DNA of 64,000 nt from Lachnospiraceae bacterium (GCA_017526745.1 JAFXQX010000029.1:248001-312000); one strand, 5' to 3'. Positions 17,906 through 27,268 are shown, counted from the stretch's first letter. Program-made: numbers and translations. The notes: a model not told the origin generated them from the letters alone.

Positions 17906-17930
17906 TCCCGATTTGCAAAGCGAATTGGGA
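17906..17930 (-). other. Hairpin in the 5' leader of tRNA-Thr
   Basis: TCCCGATTTGC and GCGAATTGGGA pair over 11 positions, including G-T wobbles, around loop AAA. It lies between the predicted transcription start and the mature tRNA 5' end. It could guide RNase processing or be a remnant of another small RNA; nothing identifies it further. Confidence 0.45.
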
Positions 17931-17950
17931 AGATCCCTTCAACCTTGGTA

Positions 17951-17979
17951 ATTATATTAGAAAACCCATTCTATTGCAA
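17951..17979 (-). promoter_or_regulatory. Promoter of tRNA-Thr
   Basis: Minus strand: -35 TTGCAA (17974-17979), 17-base spacer, -10 TATAAT (17951-17956, perfect). The predicted start is about 55-60 bases before the tRNA 5' end. Confidence 0.85.
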
Positions 17980-17986
17980 GAGCGAC

Positions 17987-20449
17987 TTATACATCCCAGT
18001 CATCATTATCATCCACATCGAAGTCAAAATCCCAGTCATCATCAGATGAAGATGAGATGTTCTTGTCATAATCAAGCGGCTTGTGATCCTTTCTGGCGGG
18101 AATAGGCAAAGGATTGTGCAAAGGTTCTCCGGGCCTGACGGCGCTTGCCGGTTTTGATGCACTAACTGTCTTTACGCTGCCTGCGGGGGATCCGACAGTC
18201 TTGATCCTACGGACAGCTTTTCCTGCGGATACGGCATCCTCGGATGCTTTCTGCATTTCCTTTTGAGCGGCTTTTTTAGCTTCCTTCTCAACCTTGGCAA
18301 GTTTTGCGGCCTGTTCTGCCTTTGCTTTCTTCTCGGCCCTGGCAAGCTTTGCAGCCCTCTTCTTCTCACCGGCCTCGAGTACTTCATCCGCCTTATCAAG
18401 TGCATCGGTAATCTCAGCCTTCCTGGCCTTCGAAGAACTTGAAACCTTTTTCTTGAGGCTCTTCTTGTCTCTTGATATCTTCTCAACCTCCGGAGCCGGA
18501 GCTGCTGTAGTAACTCCCTTCGATGCCAGAAGCTCTTCTCTTCCGTCAAATGAAGACCGTTCCATATCGGAACCTGCCTCGTCCTCATCGAACATAATCT
18601 CATCGCCGAGCTGTTCGGGTCTCTTCCACGCAGGTATTGCAGTATTGGAAAGAGCCGCATTGGAGCTTTGATGCATCTCTGCGTTGGGTTCATATGCATC
18701 GGATCCCGCTACCGTCTGCCTGATCCCGGAAGGCGCCACTGCGGTTACCGTTACCGAATCAGCCGAATCATCTTCACTATCAAGGAAGAAATCCTCATCA
18801 TAATCATCAAATGACTCAAGATGCTCTTCTTCCTCACGTCCGGGCCTCTGGTACTGCATGGCCCTCTCATGTTCCTCATTCTTGATCTGATAGTACAGAT
18901 CCTCATCATTTCCGACGAATATAAGAGCCTTTGCGCGTCTGACAAAGTCCTCCTCGTTCATCTTCGCAGCATTTTTAAGATTGGATCTTGTGGCAGCTGC
19001 GATCTCTTTGCGTCCAGTCTTTTCAAGGGCATCAAGCGCATTTGTGCTGACCTTGAGCTCCGGATGATGATCAAGGTATAGATAATGGATACCGGTTGCG
19101 GTAGCGATTATAAATACAGTGATGAGCAGGAACTTCTGGTTGTCGCGGTTAGTCTGGAACAAAAGCATGAGCACAGCCCCTAAGATCAGCGTACTTATCG
19201 TGACAACATAATCTTTCTGCTCTTTGACCGCAAGGATCATGCAGCTGATCGACATCATGAGCACGAACATGTACATGATCTGGTTTAACACAACGACCCA
19301 GGATGCGCTCATCTCGGTATAGGCACCAGCACCGTTCGCGTCGGATATGAACATATAGTTATCGGTTATGTTCCTGTCCGTTGATGACAGTTCGGTATTA
19401 AACTCATGATAAACATCCGAAAACTCCATCACTTCACCAGAATTGCGGTTGGTAGTCGGATCAAATGCCGACATCTCGGATGTCATTACTGTGGAAAAAT
19501 CAACGCCCATCTGCGATGATTTTACAAAACACATCAAAACCATGATAATAAGCCCGGCAGCAAAAGCAACGAGCATGCTCATCGATTTGATGCGTCGGGA
19601 TATCACGGCAACGATGACGAGTATTGCCATGGGTATGATCATGAATGGCTCAACGAACAGAAGAAGGCCGATAAGCACCGATCCGATAACAGTAAATACG
19701 ATACCGGCTATATCATGCTCGGTCTCTTCGCCATAGTCTTCCATTTCCTTTAATCGTTTATTGTAGGAAAAAAGTGATACGAGAGACAGCACCGCACCCA
19801 GATAGATCGCAGCAACCATCGGCTCGGAAGAATATGAATATACGGCAAATGTCTGGGACGGGATGCAGGCACACAATATGACAGCAAACAGTCCGCACAA
19901 AGAATTGGTAAATGTCCGTACGATCTTATATGTAAGATATCCGCAGATTATGATAAATACAGCGTTAGTCCATAAAAAGGGGCCGGGACCGGGCTCGGCA
20001 AAACGGTATACGAACGACAGGATAAGGGAATACAGATAGTGGGCCGGATTGGTGTTTGCGCTCTCGATCAGATCATGGCTCTGCGAATAGGTGCCGTCGA
20101 TCATCGCCAGTGCGCCCCTGTATATCGGATATTCGCCCGGCGACAGGATCGTGGAATAACGCATCCTTGTAGCAAGAAACATCACGCACGTAAGGGTCAG
20201 GCCTATGACAATGATCAGCCTTCTGTACGGGCTTCGCTGTTCCCCTAAGGATATCGCTATTAGTTTTGTGAACAGATTGCACAACAAAAACAATACCAGC
20301 AGTATAAAGCCGAATATAACGGCATAAAAATACCCCTGGTTCTGGCTGATGATCTGCTCGAAAACGGTGATGTAAAATACATACACGGTTGCGATGAGCG
20401 AGATCGCGGCCGCAGCCATTAAGATTGGATCGGATTTCGGTTTTCCCAT
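17987..20449 (-). CDS. Polytopic membrane protein, GT-C-like, with long charged cytoplasmic tail
   Basis: 820 residues in two parts. Residues 1-460 contain about 11-12 hydrophobic segments with a loop after the third (RYSTILSPGEYPIYRGALAM) and NPAHYLYSL, reminiscent of GT-C/PMT-type glycosyltransferases; the catalytic acidic pair of that fold is not obvious, so this is a tentative fold call. Residues 460-820 are predicted soluble: acidic stretches (EEEEHLESFDDYDEDFF), a Lys/Ala/Glu-rich probable coiled coil around 660-745, and an extremely acidic Trp-containing end (DDDWDFDFDVDDNDDWDV). The ATG directly follows the yebC stop, with GAGG 5 bases upstream. Specific function unknown; envelope glycan work is a guess. 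Confidence 0.7.
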   Translation of the reverse strand: MGKPKSDPILMAAAAISLIATVYVFYITVFEQIISQNQGYFYAVIFGFILLVLFLLCNLFTKLIAISLGEQRSPYRRLIIVIGLTLTCVMFLATRMRYSTILSPGEYPIYRGALAMIDGTYSQSHDLIESANTNPAHYLYSLILSFVYRFAEPGPGPFLWTNAVFIIICGYLTYKIVRTFTNSLCGLFAVILCACIPSQTFAVYSYSSEPMVAAIYLGAVLSLVSLFSYNKRLKEMEDYGEETEHDIAGIVFTVIGSVLIGLLLFVEPFMIIPMAILVIVAVISRRIKSMSMLVAFAAGLIIMVLMCFVKSSQMGVDFSTVMTSEMSAFDPTTNRNSGEVMEFSDVYHEFNTELSSTDRNITDNYMFISDANGAGAYTEMSASWVVVLNQIMYMFVLMMSISCMILAVKEQKDYVVTISTLILGAVLMLLFQTNRDNQKFLLITVFIIATATGIHYLYLDHHPELKVSTNALDALEKTGRKEIAAATRSNLKNAAKMNEEDFVRRAKALIFVGNDEDLYYQIKNEEHERAMQYQRPGREEEEHLESFDDYDEDFFLDSEDDSADSVTVTAVAPSGIRQTVAGSDAYEPNAEMHQSSNAALSNTAIPAWKRPEQLGDEIMFDEDEAGSDMERSSFDGREELLASKGVTTAAPAPEVEKISRDKKSLKKKVSSSSKARKAEITDALDKADEVLEAGEKKRAAKLARAEKKAKAEQAAKLAKVEKEAKKAAQKEMQKASEDAVSAGKAVRRIKTVGSPAGSVKTVSASKPASAVRPGEPLHNPLPIPARKDHKPLDYDKNISSSSDDDWDFDFDVDDNDDWDV

Positions 20450-21181
20450 TTAATCCTCGTCGAGATTAGTATATACGGCCTGTACGTCGTCATCTTCGTC
20501 GAGAAGATCGAGCGTACGGTTAAGATTCTTGAGGGCTTCCTCGTCGGTAAGCTTTACATAGTTCTGCGGTATCATCGTAACTTCGGCAGATACCATTGCA
20601 ATACCCGCATCTTCAAGCGCTTTGCGGACATTCTCACACTCCTCGGGAGCAGTCAGTATCTCAAAACTGTCGTCTTCCTCGTTAAAATCATCCGCACCGG
20701 CATCAAGAGCCATCATCATGAGTTCATCCGCATCGGTATCACATTCTTCCTTATCGATGATGATCTGCCCCTTTTTGTCGAACATGAATGACACGCATCC
20801 CTGGGCACCGATCGAACCGTTTCCCTTTGTAAATGCGCTTCTTACGTTTGCGGCCGTCCGGTTGGCGTTATCGGTAAGGGTTTCAACGATAATCGCGATC
20901 CCGTTGGGTCCGTAGCCTTCATAGGTATACTGCTTGTAATTGACGCTGTTGGTATCGCCGGCCGCCTTTTTGATACCGTTGTTGATCGTATCGTTGGGCA
21001 TGTTGTTGGCCTTGGCCTTTGCGATAACGGCGGCAAGTTTGAAATTATTGTTAGGGTCGGGACCGCCTTCTTTGACCGCAACGGCTATCTCACGTCCGAT
21101 GATCGTGAATATCTTGCCCTTTGCGGCATCGTTCTTTTCCTTCTTGTGTTTGATGTTGGCAAATTTCGAATGTCCTGACAT
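20450..21181 (-). CDS. yebC: YebC/PmpR-family protein
   Basis: 243-residue YebC-family protein, recognisable from MSGHSKFANIKHKKEKNDAA and the central YEGYGPNGIAIIVETLTDN. Family members are described as transcriptional regulators and, for some, as factors that ease ribosome stalling at proline runs; which applies here cannot be told. The ATG has AAGGAG 8 bases upstream. It abuts the 820-residue membrane protein gene with no gap. Some 80 bases upstream lie a weak terminator for the previous operon and a candidate promoter. Confidence 0.95.
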   Translation of the reverse strand: MSGHSKFANIKHKKEKNDAAKGKIFTIIGREIAVAVKEGGPDPNNNFKLAAVIAKAKANNMPNDTINNGIKKAAGDTNSVNYKQYTYEGYGPNGIAIIVETLTDNANRTAANVRSAFTKGNGSIGAQGCVSFMFDKKGQIIIDKEECDTDADELMMMALDAGADDFNEEDDSFEILTAPEECENVRKALEDAGIAMVSAEVTMIPQNYVKLTDEEALKNLNRTLDLLDEDDDVQAVYTNLDED

Positions 21182-21232
21182 GATAAAACTCCTTAATACA
21201 ATGTGATTATTCTATTCGTTCCACAAATATTT

Positions 21233-21262
21233 ATACTAACATAAAATATGACCTTCGGTCAA
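21233..21262 (-). promoter_or_regulatory. Candidate promoter of yebC
   Basis: Minus strand: -35 TTGACC (21257-21262), 18-base spacer, -10 TAGTAT (21233-21238). The -35 overlaps the small hairpin that may end the rex operon. Match is moderate. Confidence 0.4.
21249..21261 (-). terminator. Weak terminator after the rex operon
   Basis: TGACC-GAA-GGTCA (5-pair stem, tight GAA loop) just past the stop of the coiled-coil gene, followed on the minus strand by TATTTTATG. The stem is short, so termination is likely partial. Confidence 0.4.
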
Positions 21263-21264
21263 AA

Positions 21265-21960
21265 TCATTCCACCATCTTCTCTTCAGGCTTCTGAGGTTT
21301 ATCTCCATTTCCTTCGGAAGAAGGCGCGGGGCTTTTTAGTTCAGCCGCTTTATGGATCGTGGGAACATATTTCATATCAAACAGTTCCATGACGACAGGC
21401 CCGAATATATCATGCATATACGAATACAGTTCGGCGTTATAAAGCTCCATATCCTGCTTTTTTACAAGGTTTTTCTTGAGCTGGACCCGGATGTCCTTGA
21501 CCCACTCCGCGATCTCTTCTATCTGGACAGTGTTCTCGTGAAGCCGTTCATAGCACATATCCATCGTTGCGAGCATAAGCTTTTTGTTGACGGAATCGAT
21601 CTGCCTGGGCAGTTCCATAAGCTCTTCTTCGTTATTGTCGAGCTTTTCATTGACATCGTTTATCAGACGTTTGTTATCGTTAAGCTTCTTGTCAACGGAC
21701 TCATCGGATTCACGATTATCAACGCCGTCTATATTGACGACGATCTCATTCATCAGATCGCTCTTGATCTTTTTAAGATCTTTGTTTTCGTTGACGAGCT
21801 TGCCCTGACGCTTTATAAGCGTTGACAGTTCCTTCTCAAGATCCTTTATCTCCTGGGTCGGATTCATCTTTCCGAAGATCCGGTGCCACTTGTTATCCAG
21901 TATGAGTATCGGGACCTTGACGGTCCCTATGGCATTGTTGAACTTTTCCTGGTTACTCAT
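21265..21960 (-). CDS. Coiled-coil protein of unknown function
   Basis: 231-residue protein that I do not recognise. MSNQEKFNNAIGTVKVPILI and ILDNKWHRIFG form a short non-coiled head; residues about 35-130 are charged heptad-like helix (KDLEKELSTLIKRQGKLVNE and onward); a more mixed section contains LYNAELYSYMHDIFGP; the last 25 residues are Pro/Ser/Glu-rich. No signal peptide, membrane segment or metal motif. A strong GGAGG precedes the ATG. Third gene behind icd and rex with 22-base spacing, so it is likely co-expressed with them. A structural or scaffolding role is only a guess. Confidence 0.75.
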   Translation of the reverse strand: MSNQEKFNNAIGTVKVPILILDNKWHRIFGKMNPTQEIKDLEKELSTLIKRQGKLVNENKDLKKIKSDLMNEIVVNIDGVDNRESDESVDKKLNDNKRLINDVNEKLDNNEEELMELPRQIDSVNKKLMLATMDMCYERLHENTVQIEEIAEWVKDIRVQLKKNLVKKQDMELYNAELYSYMHDIFGPVVMELFDMKYVPTIHKAAELKSPAPSSEGNGDKPQKPEEKMVE

Positions 21961-21982
21961 CTGATATCCTCCGCAATGCTTT

Positions 21983-22609
21983 CTACATCCTTGAAAGGTT
22001 ATAGGAAAGCGTCATAAGGCTCTCGGACAGATGCACGTTTTCGACGATCACGTCATCGGGGACAGCCAGATCGACATGCGCAAAGTTCCAGATGGCCCGT
22101 ATGTTACAGTCTACAAGCGTCTTGGCAACCTCAACGGCGCTCGTCTTCGGTATGGTCAGAACCGCTATATCGATATCATTACATCTGATAAAGTCTTCAA
22201 GTTCTTCCATCGGAGCAACATATACATCTCTTATCTTCTTCCCGACAAGCTTGGGATCCCGGTCAAATATCCCAAGGATGTGAAATCCACGTCTTTCAAA
22301 ATTCACGTAATTGGAAAGTGCCTGACCGAGATGACCGGCACCGATGACTACAAGCTTATGAGATTTATCAAGTCCCAGGATCTTTGCGATCTCATCATAC
22401 AGATTCCTGACTTTATATCCGTATCCCTGCTGTCCGAATCCGCCGAAGTGGTTAAGATCGGCCCTGATCTGGGATGCGGTAACGTGCATGAGTTCGCTCA
22501 GTTCCCTCGAACTGATGCGTTCGATCCCCTCATCCTTAAGTTCTCCGAGATATCGGTAATAACGCGGCAGTCTTTTGATGACGGCCTGTGAGATGTTTAT
22601 GCTGTCCAT
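21983..22609 (-). CDS. rex: Redox-sensing transcriptional repressor Rex
   Basis: 208-residue Rex. N-terminal winged helix (INISQAVIKRLPRYYRYL, ELMHVTASQIRADLNHFGGF) and a Rossmann domain with VVIGAGHLGQAL. Family knowledge: senses the NADH/NAD ratio; NADH binding releases it from operators and derepresses fermentative and respiratory genes. Its ATG overlaps the icd stop (TAATG), so it is translationally coupled to an NADP-producing enzyme. I found no convincing Rex operator in the non-coding stretches here. Confidence 0.96.
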   Translation of the reverse strand: MDSINISQAVIKRLPRYYRYLGELKDEGIERISSRELSELMHVTASQIRADLNHFGGFGQQGYGYKVRNLYDEIAKILGLDKSHKLVVIGAGHLGQALSNYVNFERRGFHILGIFDRDPKLVGKKIRDVYVAPMEELEDFIRCNDIDIAVLTIPKTSAVEVAKTLVDCNIRAIWNFAHVDLAVPDDVIVENVHLSESLMTLSYNLSRM

Positions 22610-23820
22610 TACAGAAGGCTTTCTAGCATCTTTCTGATCGCTTTGATAAAATCATGGGAATTAAGAGTTACCGTCTCCGTCATGGATGTTATAAGGGCCA
22701 GATCCTTTGTCATCTTTCCCTCTTCTATCGTCTGACGGGTCGCAAATTCAAGCTTATTGGCAAACTTTACAAGTTCGGGTATATCATCAAGTTCTGCCCG
22801 TTTTCTGAGAGCCCCGGTCCATGCAAATATGGTCGCAACTGAGTTGGTGCTCGTCTCCTCCCCCTTGAGATGCTTGTAATAGTGTCTCTGAACGGTTCCG
22901 TGAGCAGCTTCATACTCATATACACCGGAAGGTGAAACGAGAACGGATGTCATCATCGCAAGTGAGCCGAATGCCGAGCTTATCATGTCGGACATGACAT
23001 CCCCGTCGTAATTCTTGCAGGCCCATATCATTCCGCCCTTGGATTTCATGATACGTGCCACTATGTCATCTATGAGTGAATAGAAATATACTATCCCTTC
23101 GCTGTCAAACTTTTCCTTGTATTCTTTTTCGAATATCTCGGCAAATATGTCCTTGAATGTATGATCATACTGCTTGGATATCGTATCCTTGGCTCCGAAC
23201 CACAGATCCTTCTTCTGATCAAGCGCATAGTTGAAGCAGCTTCTGGCAAAGCTTTCTATGGAATCCTTCCTGTTATGCATGGTCTGTACTATCCCGGCAT
23301 AAGAGTCAAAATCATGGATCAGCTCTTTTTCCACATCCCCGTTGGCTCTGGTTATCAGAAGCTCAGCCTTATCTCCTTTATGAAGCTTGCACTCAACGTT
23401 CTGATAAACATCACCGTACGCATGTCTTGCTATAGTTATAGGCTCTTTCCAGTTTGATACGCAGGGTGTTATGCCCTTTACAACGATCGGGGTACGAAAT
23501 ACCGTACCGTTAAGTATGGCTCTTATAGTTCCGTTGGGGCTCTTATACATCTTCTTCAGCTTGTACTCATCCATCCTCGCACCGTTCGGAGTGATGGTCG
23601 CACACTTTACGGCAACCCCGTGCTTTAATGTGGCATTGGCTGAATCTATCGTAACCTGATCATCCGTATCATTTCGCATCTTAAGTCCCAGATCGTAATA
23701 CTCGCATTTCAGGTCGATAAAAGGACTTAAGAGCTCATCCTTTATCATCTGCCATAATACCCTTGTCATCTCATCCCCGTCCATCTCAACGAGCGGGGTC
23801 TTCATCTGAATCTTTTCCAT
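22609..23820 (-). CDS. icd: NADP-dependent isocitrate dehydrogenase, eukaryote-like subfamily
   Basis: 403-residue enzyme oxidising isocitrate to 2-oxoglutarate with NADPH formation. PLVEMDGDEMTRVLWQMIKD, CATITPNGARMDEYKL, NGTVFRTPIV, GGMIWACKNYDGDVMSD and EAAHGTVQRHYYKHLKG mark the eukaryote-like subfamily rather than the E. coli-type enzyme. Start supported by AAAGGA 8 bases before the ATG. It follows the 1134-residue surface protein by 19 bases and leads into rex. In an anaerobe it likely supplies 2-oxoglutarate and NADPH for glutamate synthesis; that is inference. Confidence 0.95.
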   Translation of the reverse strand: MEKIQMKTPLVEMDGDEMTRVLWQMIKDELLSPFIDLKCEYYDLGLKMRNDTDDQVTIDSANATLKHGVAVKCATITPNGARMDEYKLKKMYKSPNGTIRAILNGTVFRTPIVVKGITPCVSNWKEPITIARHAYGDVYQNVECKLHKGDKAELLITRANGDVEKELIHDFDSYAGIVQTMHNRKDSIESFARSCFNYALDQKKDLWFGAKDTISKQYDHTFKDIFAEIFEKEYKEKFDSEGIVYFYSLIDDIVARIMKSKGGMIWACKNYDGDVMSDMISSAFGSLAMMTSVLVSPSGVYEYEAAHGTVQRHYYKHLKGEETSTNSVATIFAWTGALRKRAELDDIPELVKFANKLEFATRQTIEEGKMTKDLALITSMTETVTLNSHDFIKAIRKMLESLL

Positions 23821-23839
23821 TACCTATGTCCTTTCGGGA

Positions 23840-26800
23840 TCATTTATTTTTCTTTGCCGAAGGCTTGTACAGTACAAGTATTGCGGCAAGTGCCATCAGA
23901 ATAAATATTATAAACCATTTGGGTGATATTCCATAGGCATTTTTTTGGTTAAGGCTCTGCCACGTTCCGCTCATGAGAAATACGGAAGAAGCAGCCTCTT
24001 TATCCTCGACCGTCTCAACCGGATTCCCGTCCTCATCATAAGTGACAGTCTTATGGCCTCGCGAATATATGACATAAGGACTTAAGTGTCCCGCAACAAA
24101 TTTAAGGTTCTTTACGCCATCCACGTCCTCGACATCGGCAGCCAGCGGTTCAAGCAGTCCGTTATCGGACAGGGCGGCAACAGCCAGCCCGTCATCATTT
24201 TCCATTCCCTCGGGAACCGGGACGGATACTTCCATCTTGGAATTTCCGAGCTTATGGATGGGAACGGTCCCCGTCTTGTCATACATATCCATTGACAAGG
24301 GTACATAGCCGCCCGACGGAGACGAACCCATACTGTGAAGAAAAGCGGTATTTATCGCTGCAGACTGTGAATCATCTTCCGTTATATCAAGCTTGTACTT
24401 ATCATCGTCTCCGGGGATGTTCGCATATGCCTTTCCTCTTGTGGGGAAACGTTTTCCGTTTGCGGAAACGGTGATGTTTGACTTGCGGCCATCTGATGAG
24501 GCGTCATCTGAGGTAGCATTATTTTCGGTATTTACGGTATCATGCTCCTCGGTAACGGCCGTATCCGATGAATCAGCAGCAATATCCGCATTCACGCTAT
24601 CAAGGAGCTTGACAAGATCCGATGACTGTTCACCGTTTACGGCAACTTTTGACAGGGCGTTGTCATAGTTATCGCTCCGGTTCCTGTATGAATCAAAAGC
24701 ATCATTTTTGACCTGATTCAGGATGTATCGCTGTCCCGCAACATCGACATTCTGATTGACGAGGACGACTCCCGATGAGTCGGGTCTTGCGAGAGATCTT
24801 TCAAGAAGCAGGGTCTTATCATCGTTTGATGAGATCGAATATACCTCACCCTTGAAACCATAGTACTGGCTGTCAAACATTGTCCCGGAATCAAGATCGC
24901 AGTTCCTGCTGACTATGGCATTCATGGCTCCCTCAAAAGCCGAGGTCCTTAGGTTCTTGGCGGAAAGCCTCGTGGCACTTTGATCATATGTGACATCGGG
25001 AGCATCATTGCCGTTAAAGATAACGGTCTGCAGTTTTCCACCGTTATCAAATGCGGACAGTCCGATGCCTTCAACAGAATCAGGAATGCTGACAACCTTA
25101 AGATCGCTGTTCTTAAACGCCCGGTCTTCGATATTCTTAATTCCCTCATCCATAACAAGTTCTCTGAGCTTGGGACAGTCACAGAATGCTTCCTCACCGA
25201 TATCTTCGACAGTGCCCGGTATCACAACGCTTTCGAGATTCTTGTTCCCGGAAAAGGCGGCCGGCCCGATATGCCTTACATTTTCGGGTATCAGGATCTT
25301 GGGATCCCTGCCTTTATATGCCAGAAGGACTCCGTCACCTACAACAAGATAATCCCCATCTCCCGATTCTTTCCAGTTGTCAACAAAAGGTGTCTTGTCA
25401 AATGCACCCAGTCCGATCCGTGAAACACTGTCGGGAATACTTATCCCGGAAAGATTGGGACAGTTGTAAAATGCAGCATAATCGATATCTGTAACACCGT
25501 CGGGAATATTCACTGATGATACGGCACTTCTTGCAAAAGCAAATTCACCGATCGAATCAACGCTTCCCGGAAGCTTTACCGAATCAAGAGCTCCGTTTTT
25601 GTAGAAGGCCCTGTTGCCGATCCTTTTTACACCCGCAGGAACACTGACGGAAGATCCGTCCCCGTTATATGCGGCATATGTATCGCCTATCACATCATTG
25701 TCCAAAACCGGACGTCTGTTCGTGGCAAGTTCTCCGTATCCGTCCTCATATTCGGCATTATCAAAATCAAATCCCTTGACAGGGATCGCACTCGACATAC
25801 GAAGAACGGTCTTCCCTCCGAGAACTATTCCGCCCCCGAGATCATAAGGGGTCATATTGCTCTCAAAATCATGATATTCGATCTTGGTGTCCCAAGGCTG
25901 GCTTCCCGAATCGCTCGCTTTGTAATATCCGTCGTTATAAAGACCTGTCTCGTCAATGATATTTGACGGTGCGCTTGTCTGATCCTGTGAAGGCTGAGAG
26001 CCATTCTGCGCATTACCGGAAGAGTCTGCAGGCTCTGTCGTATCTGTAGTATCAGACTGTACGCCGGGGTTTGATGCAGTGTCAGTGACTATGTCGGGAA
26101 CATCTCCCTCATCAAGAGGAGTGACATTTTCAGGATCAAATCCCGAATCTGTTTCCGAATTCGAACCGGTATCTGATTGTGAGGCGGTATCAGGCTGTGT
26201 TCCGGTATCTGACTGTGAGGCACTGTCTGACTGTGTTCCGGTATCGCCTGTACCGGAAGGTGAAGATGACTGAGTCTGCCCTGCCTCTTCGTTGGCAAGT
26301 TCTTCGGCCCTCTTGGAATAGTCGGGTTGATCTATAACCGGCGCTCCTCCCGTACCGCTTCCGTAATGATCGACATCTTCGGAATTAAATGTCTTTACCA
26401 CGTTTCCGCTTGGATCGACAAATCTAAGGATGGCACCTCTTGTATTGGCAAATGCACGGTCATCGATATAGCCTACCGAATCGGGAATATTTATGTAAGA
26501 CAGGCTGTCACAGTTCTCAAATGCATATGCAAATATAGACTGGACGCTGCGAGGGAGCGTTACATGCTGCAGCCCCCTGCAGTTGGAAAAAGCATATTCG
26601 GGGATCTTGTCGACACCGTATGTTATGGATAGTTTCGAAAGGTTATTGGCGCCCCAGAAGGCATACTCTTCTATCTCGCGCACTGATACGGGCATCTGAT
26701 ATGTTGTCGCAGGACGTCCCGCAAGATACTGTACGAGCTTTTTGCCATCGTTTGAATAGATCACACCGTCATAACTCGTATAGTTCTCATTAAGCGGAGA

Positions 26801-27244
26801 TACGGGAACGCTTGAAAGCGACGAACATCCTGCAAATGTTCCCGAACCTATCTCGCGGACCGTTCGCGGTATGCTGACAGAATAAAGGCTTGAACAACCT
26901 GAAAAAGCGGCAGAACCGAGTGTTCTGACGCTTTCAGACATTTTAACAGAGCCCAGGTTTGTGCAGTTGGAGAAAGCACCGAAGTCAACTGTAGTGACGG
27001 AATCGGGCAAAACAAGCTTTGTCATCTTGTCATACCCTTCAAAAGCCTCCTTGCCGACACGGTTTATCCATGCGGGAAGGGTCACCTCCGAATCGCTTCC
27101 GATGTATTTGGCAGCGGTCGCTCCGTCATATTCATAATCACCATGGGCAGAGACAGCCTCAGCCGTACCTGCGGGAAGTACCGCAAGCATTACGGCTGTC
27201 GCACACAGCAATATGGCAATGACTCTTCTTATGATCTTACCCAT
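23840..27244 (-). CDS. BspA-like leucine-rich-repeat surface protein (1134 aa)
   Basis: Secreted, membrane-anchored protein. Signal peptide IIRRVIAILLCATAVMLAVL, then about seven BspA-type LRR units (pattern LPxSVxxIxxxAFxxCxxL, residues about 50-290), a Ser/Thr/Asp/Gln-rich linker (about 310-430) containing a 12-residue tandem repeat, a second block of about seven LRR units (about 500-770), then a mixed region with another low-complexity stretch, an HLSPYVIYSRG element and a C-terminal anchor SPKWFIIFILMALAAILVLY with tail KPSAKKNK. No clear LPxTG. The C-terminus matches in layout that of the 1897-residue neighbour. There is no visible Shine-Dalgarno before the ATG. BspA relatives act in adhesion; the ligand is unknown. 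Confidence 0.88.
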   Translation of the reverse strand: MGKIIRRVIAILLCATAVMLAVLPAGTAEAVSAHGDYEYDGATAAKYIGSDSEVTLPAWINRVGKEAFEGYDKMTKLVLPDSVTTVDFGAFSNCTNLGSVKMSESVRTLGSAAFSGCSSLYSVSIPRTVREIGSGTFAGCSSLSSVPVSPLNENYTSYDGVIYSNDGKKLVQYLAGRPATTYQMPVSVREIEEYAFWGANNLSKLSITYGVDKIPEYAFSNCRGLQHVTLPRSVQSIFAYAFENCDSLSYINIPDSVGYIDDRAFANTRGAILRFVDPSGNVVKTFNSEDVDHYGSGTGGAPVIDQPDYSKRAEELANEEAGQTQSSSPSGTGDTGTQSDSASQSDTGTQPDTASQSDTGSNSETDSGFDPENVTPLDEGDVPDIVTDTASNPGVQSDTTDTTEPADSSGNAQNGSQPSQDQTSAPSNIIDETGLYNDGYYKASDSGSQPWDTKIEYHDFESNMTPYDLGGGIVLGGKTVLRMSSAIPVKGFDFDNAEYEDGYGELATNRRPVLDNDVIGDTYAAYNGDGSSVSVPAGVKRIGNRAFYKNGALDSVKLPGSVDSIGEFAFARSAVSSVNIPDGVTDIDYAAFYNCPNLSGISIPDSVSRIGLGAFDKTPFVDNWKESGDGDYLVVGDGVLLAYKGRDPKILIPENVRHIGPAAFSGNKNLESVVIPGTVEDIGEEAFCDCPKLRELVMDEGIKNIEDRAFKNSDLKVVSIPDSVEGIGLSAFDNGGKLQTVIFNGNDAPDVTYDQSATRLSAKNLRTSAFEGAMNAIVSRNCDLDSGTMFDSQYYGFKGEVYSISSNDDKTLLLERSLARPDSSGVVLVNQNVDVAGQRYILNQVKNDAFDSYRNRSDNYDNALSKVAVNGEQSSDLVKLLDSVNADIAADSSDTAVTEEHDTVNTENNATSDDASSDGRKSNITVSANGKRFPTRGKAYANIPGDDDKYKLDITEDDSQSAAINTAFLHSMGSSPSGGYVPLSMDMYDKTGTVPIHKLGNSKMEVSVPVPEGMENDDGLAVAALSDNGLLEPLAADVEDVDGVKNLKFVAGHLSPYVIYSRGHKTVTYDEDGNPVETVEDKEAASSVFLMSGTWQSLNQKNAYGISPKWFIIFILMALAAILVLYKPSAKKNK
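26166..26249 (-). repeat. 36-base tandem repeat in the linker of the 1134-aa LRR protein
   Basis: Two near-identical 36-base units start at 26166 and 26202 (plus-strand CCGGTATCTG...), and a partial third begins at 26238. They encode a 12-residue Ser/Asp/Thr/Gln unit. Exact periodicity in frame suggests length variation between strains by slippage or recombination. Confidence 0.8.
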
Positions 27245-27268
27245 ATATCAGGCTGCTTTCTTCTTCAG

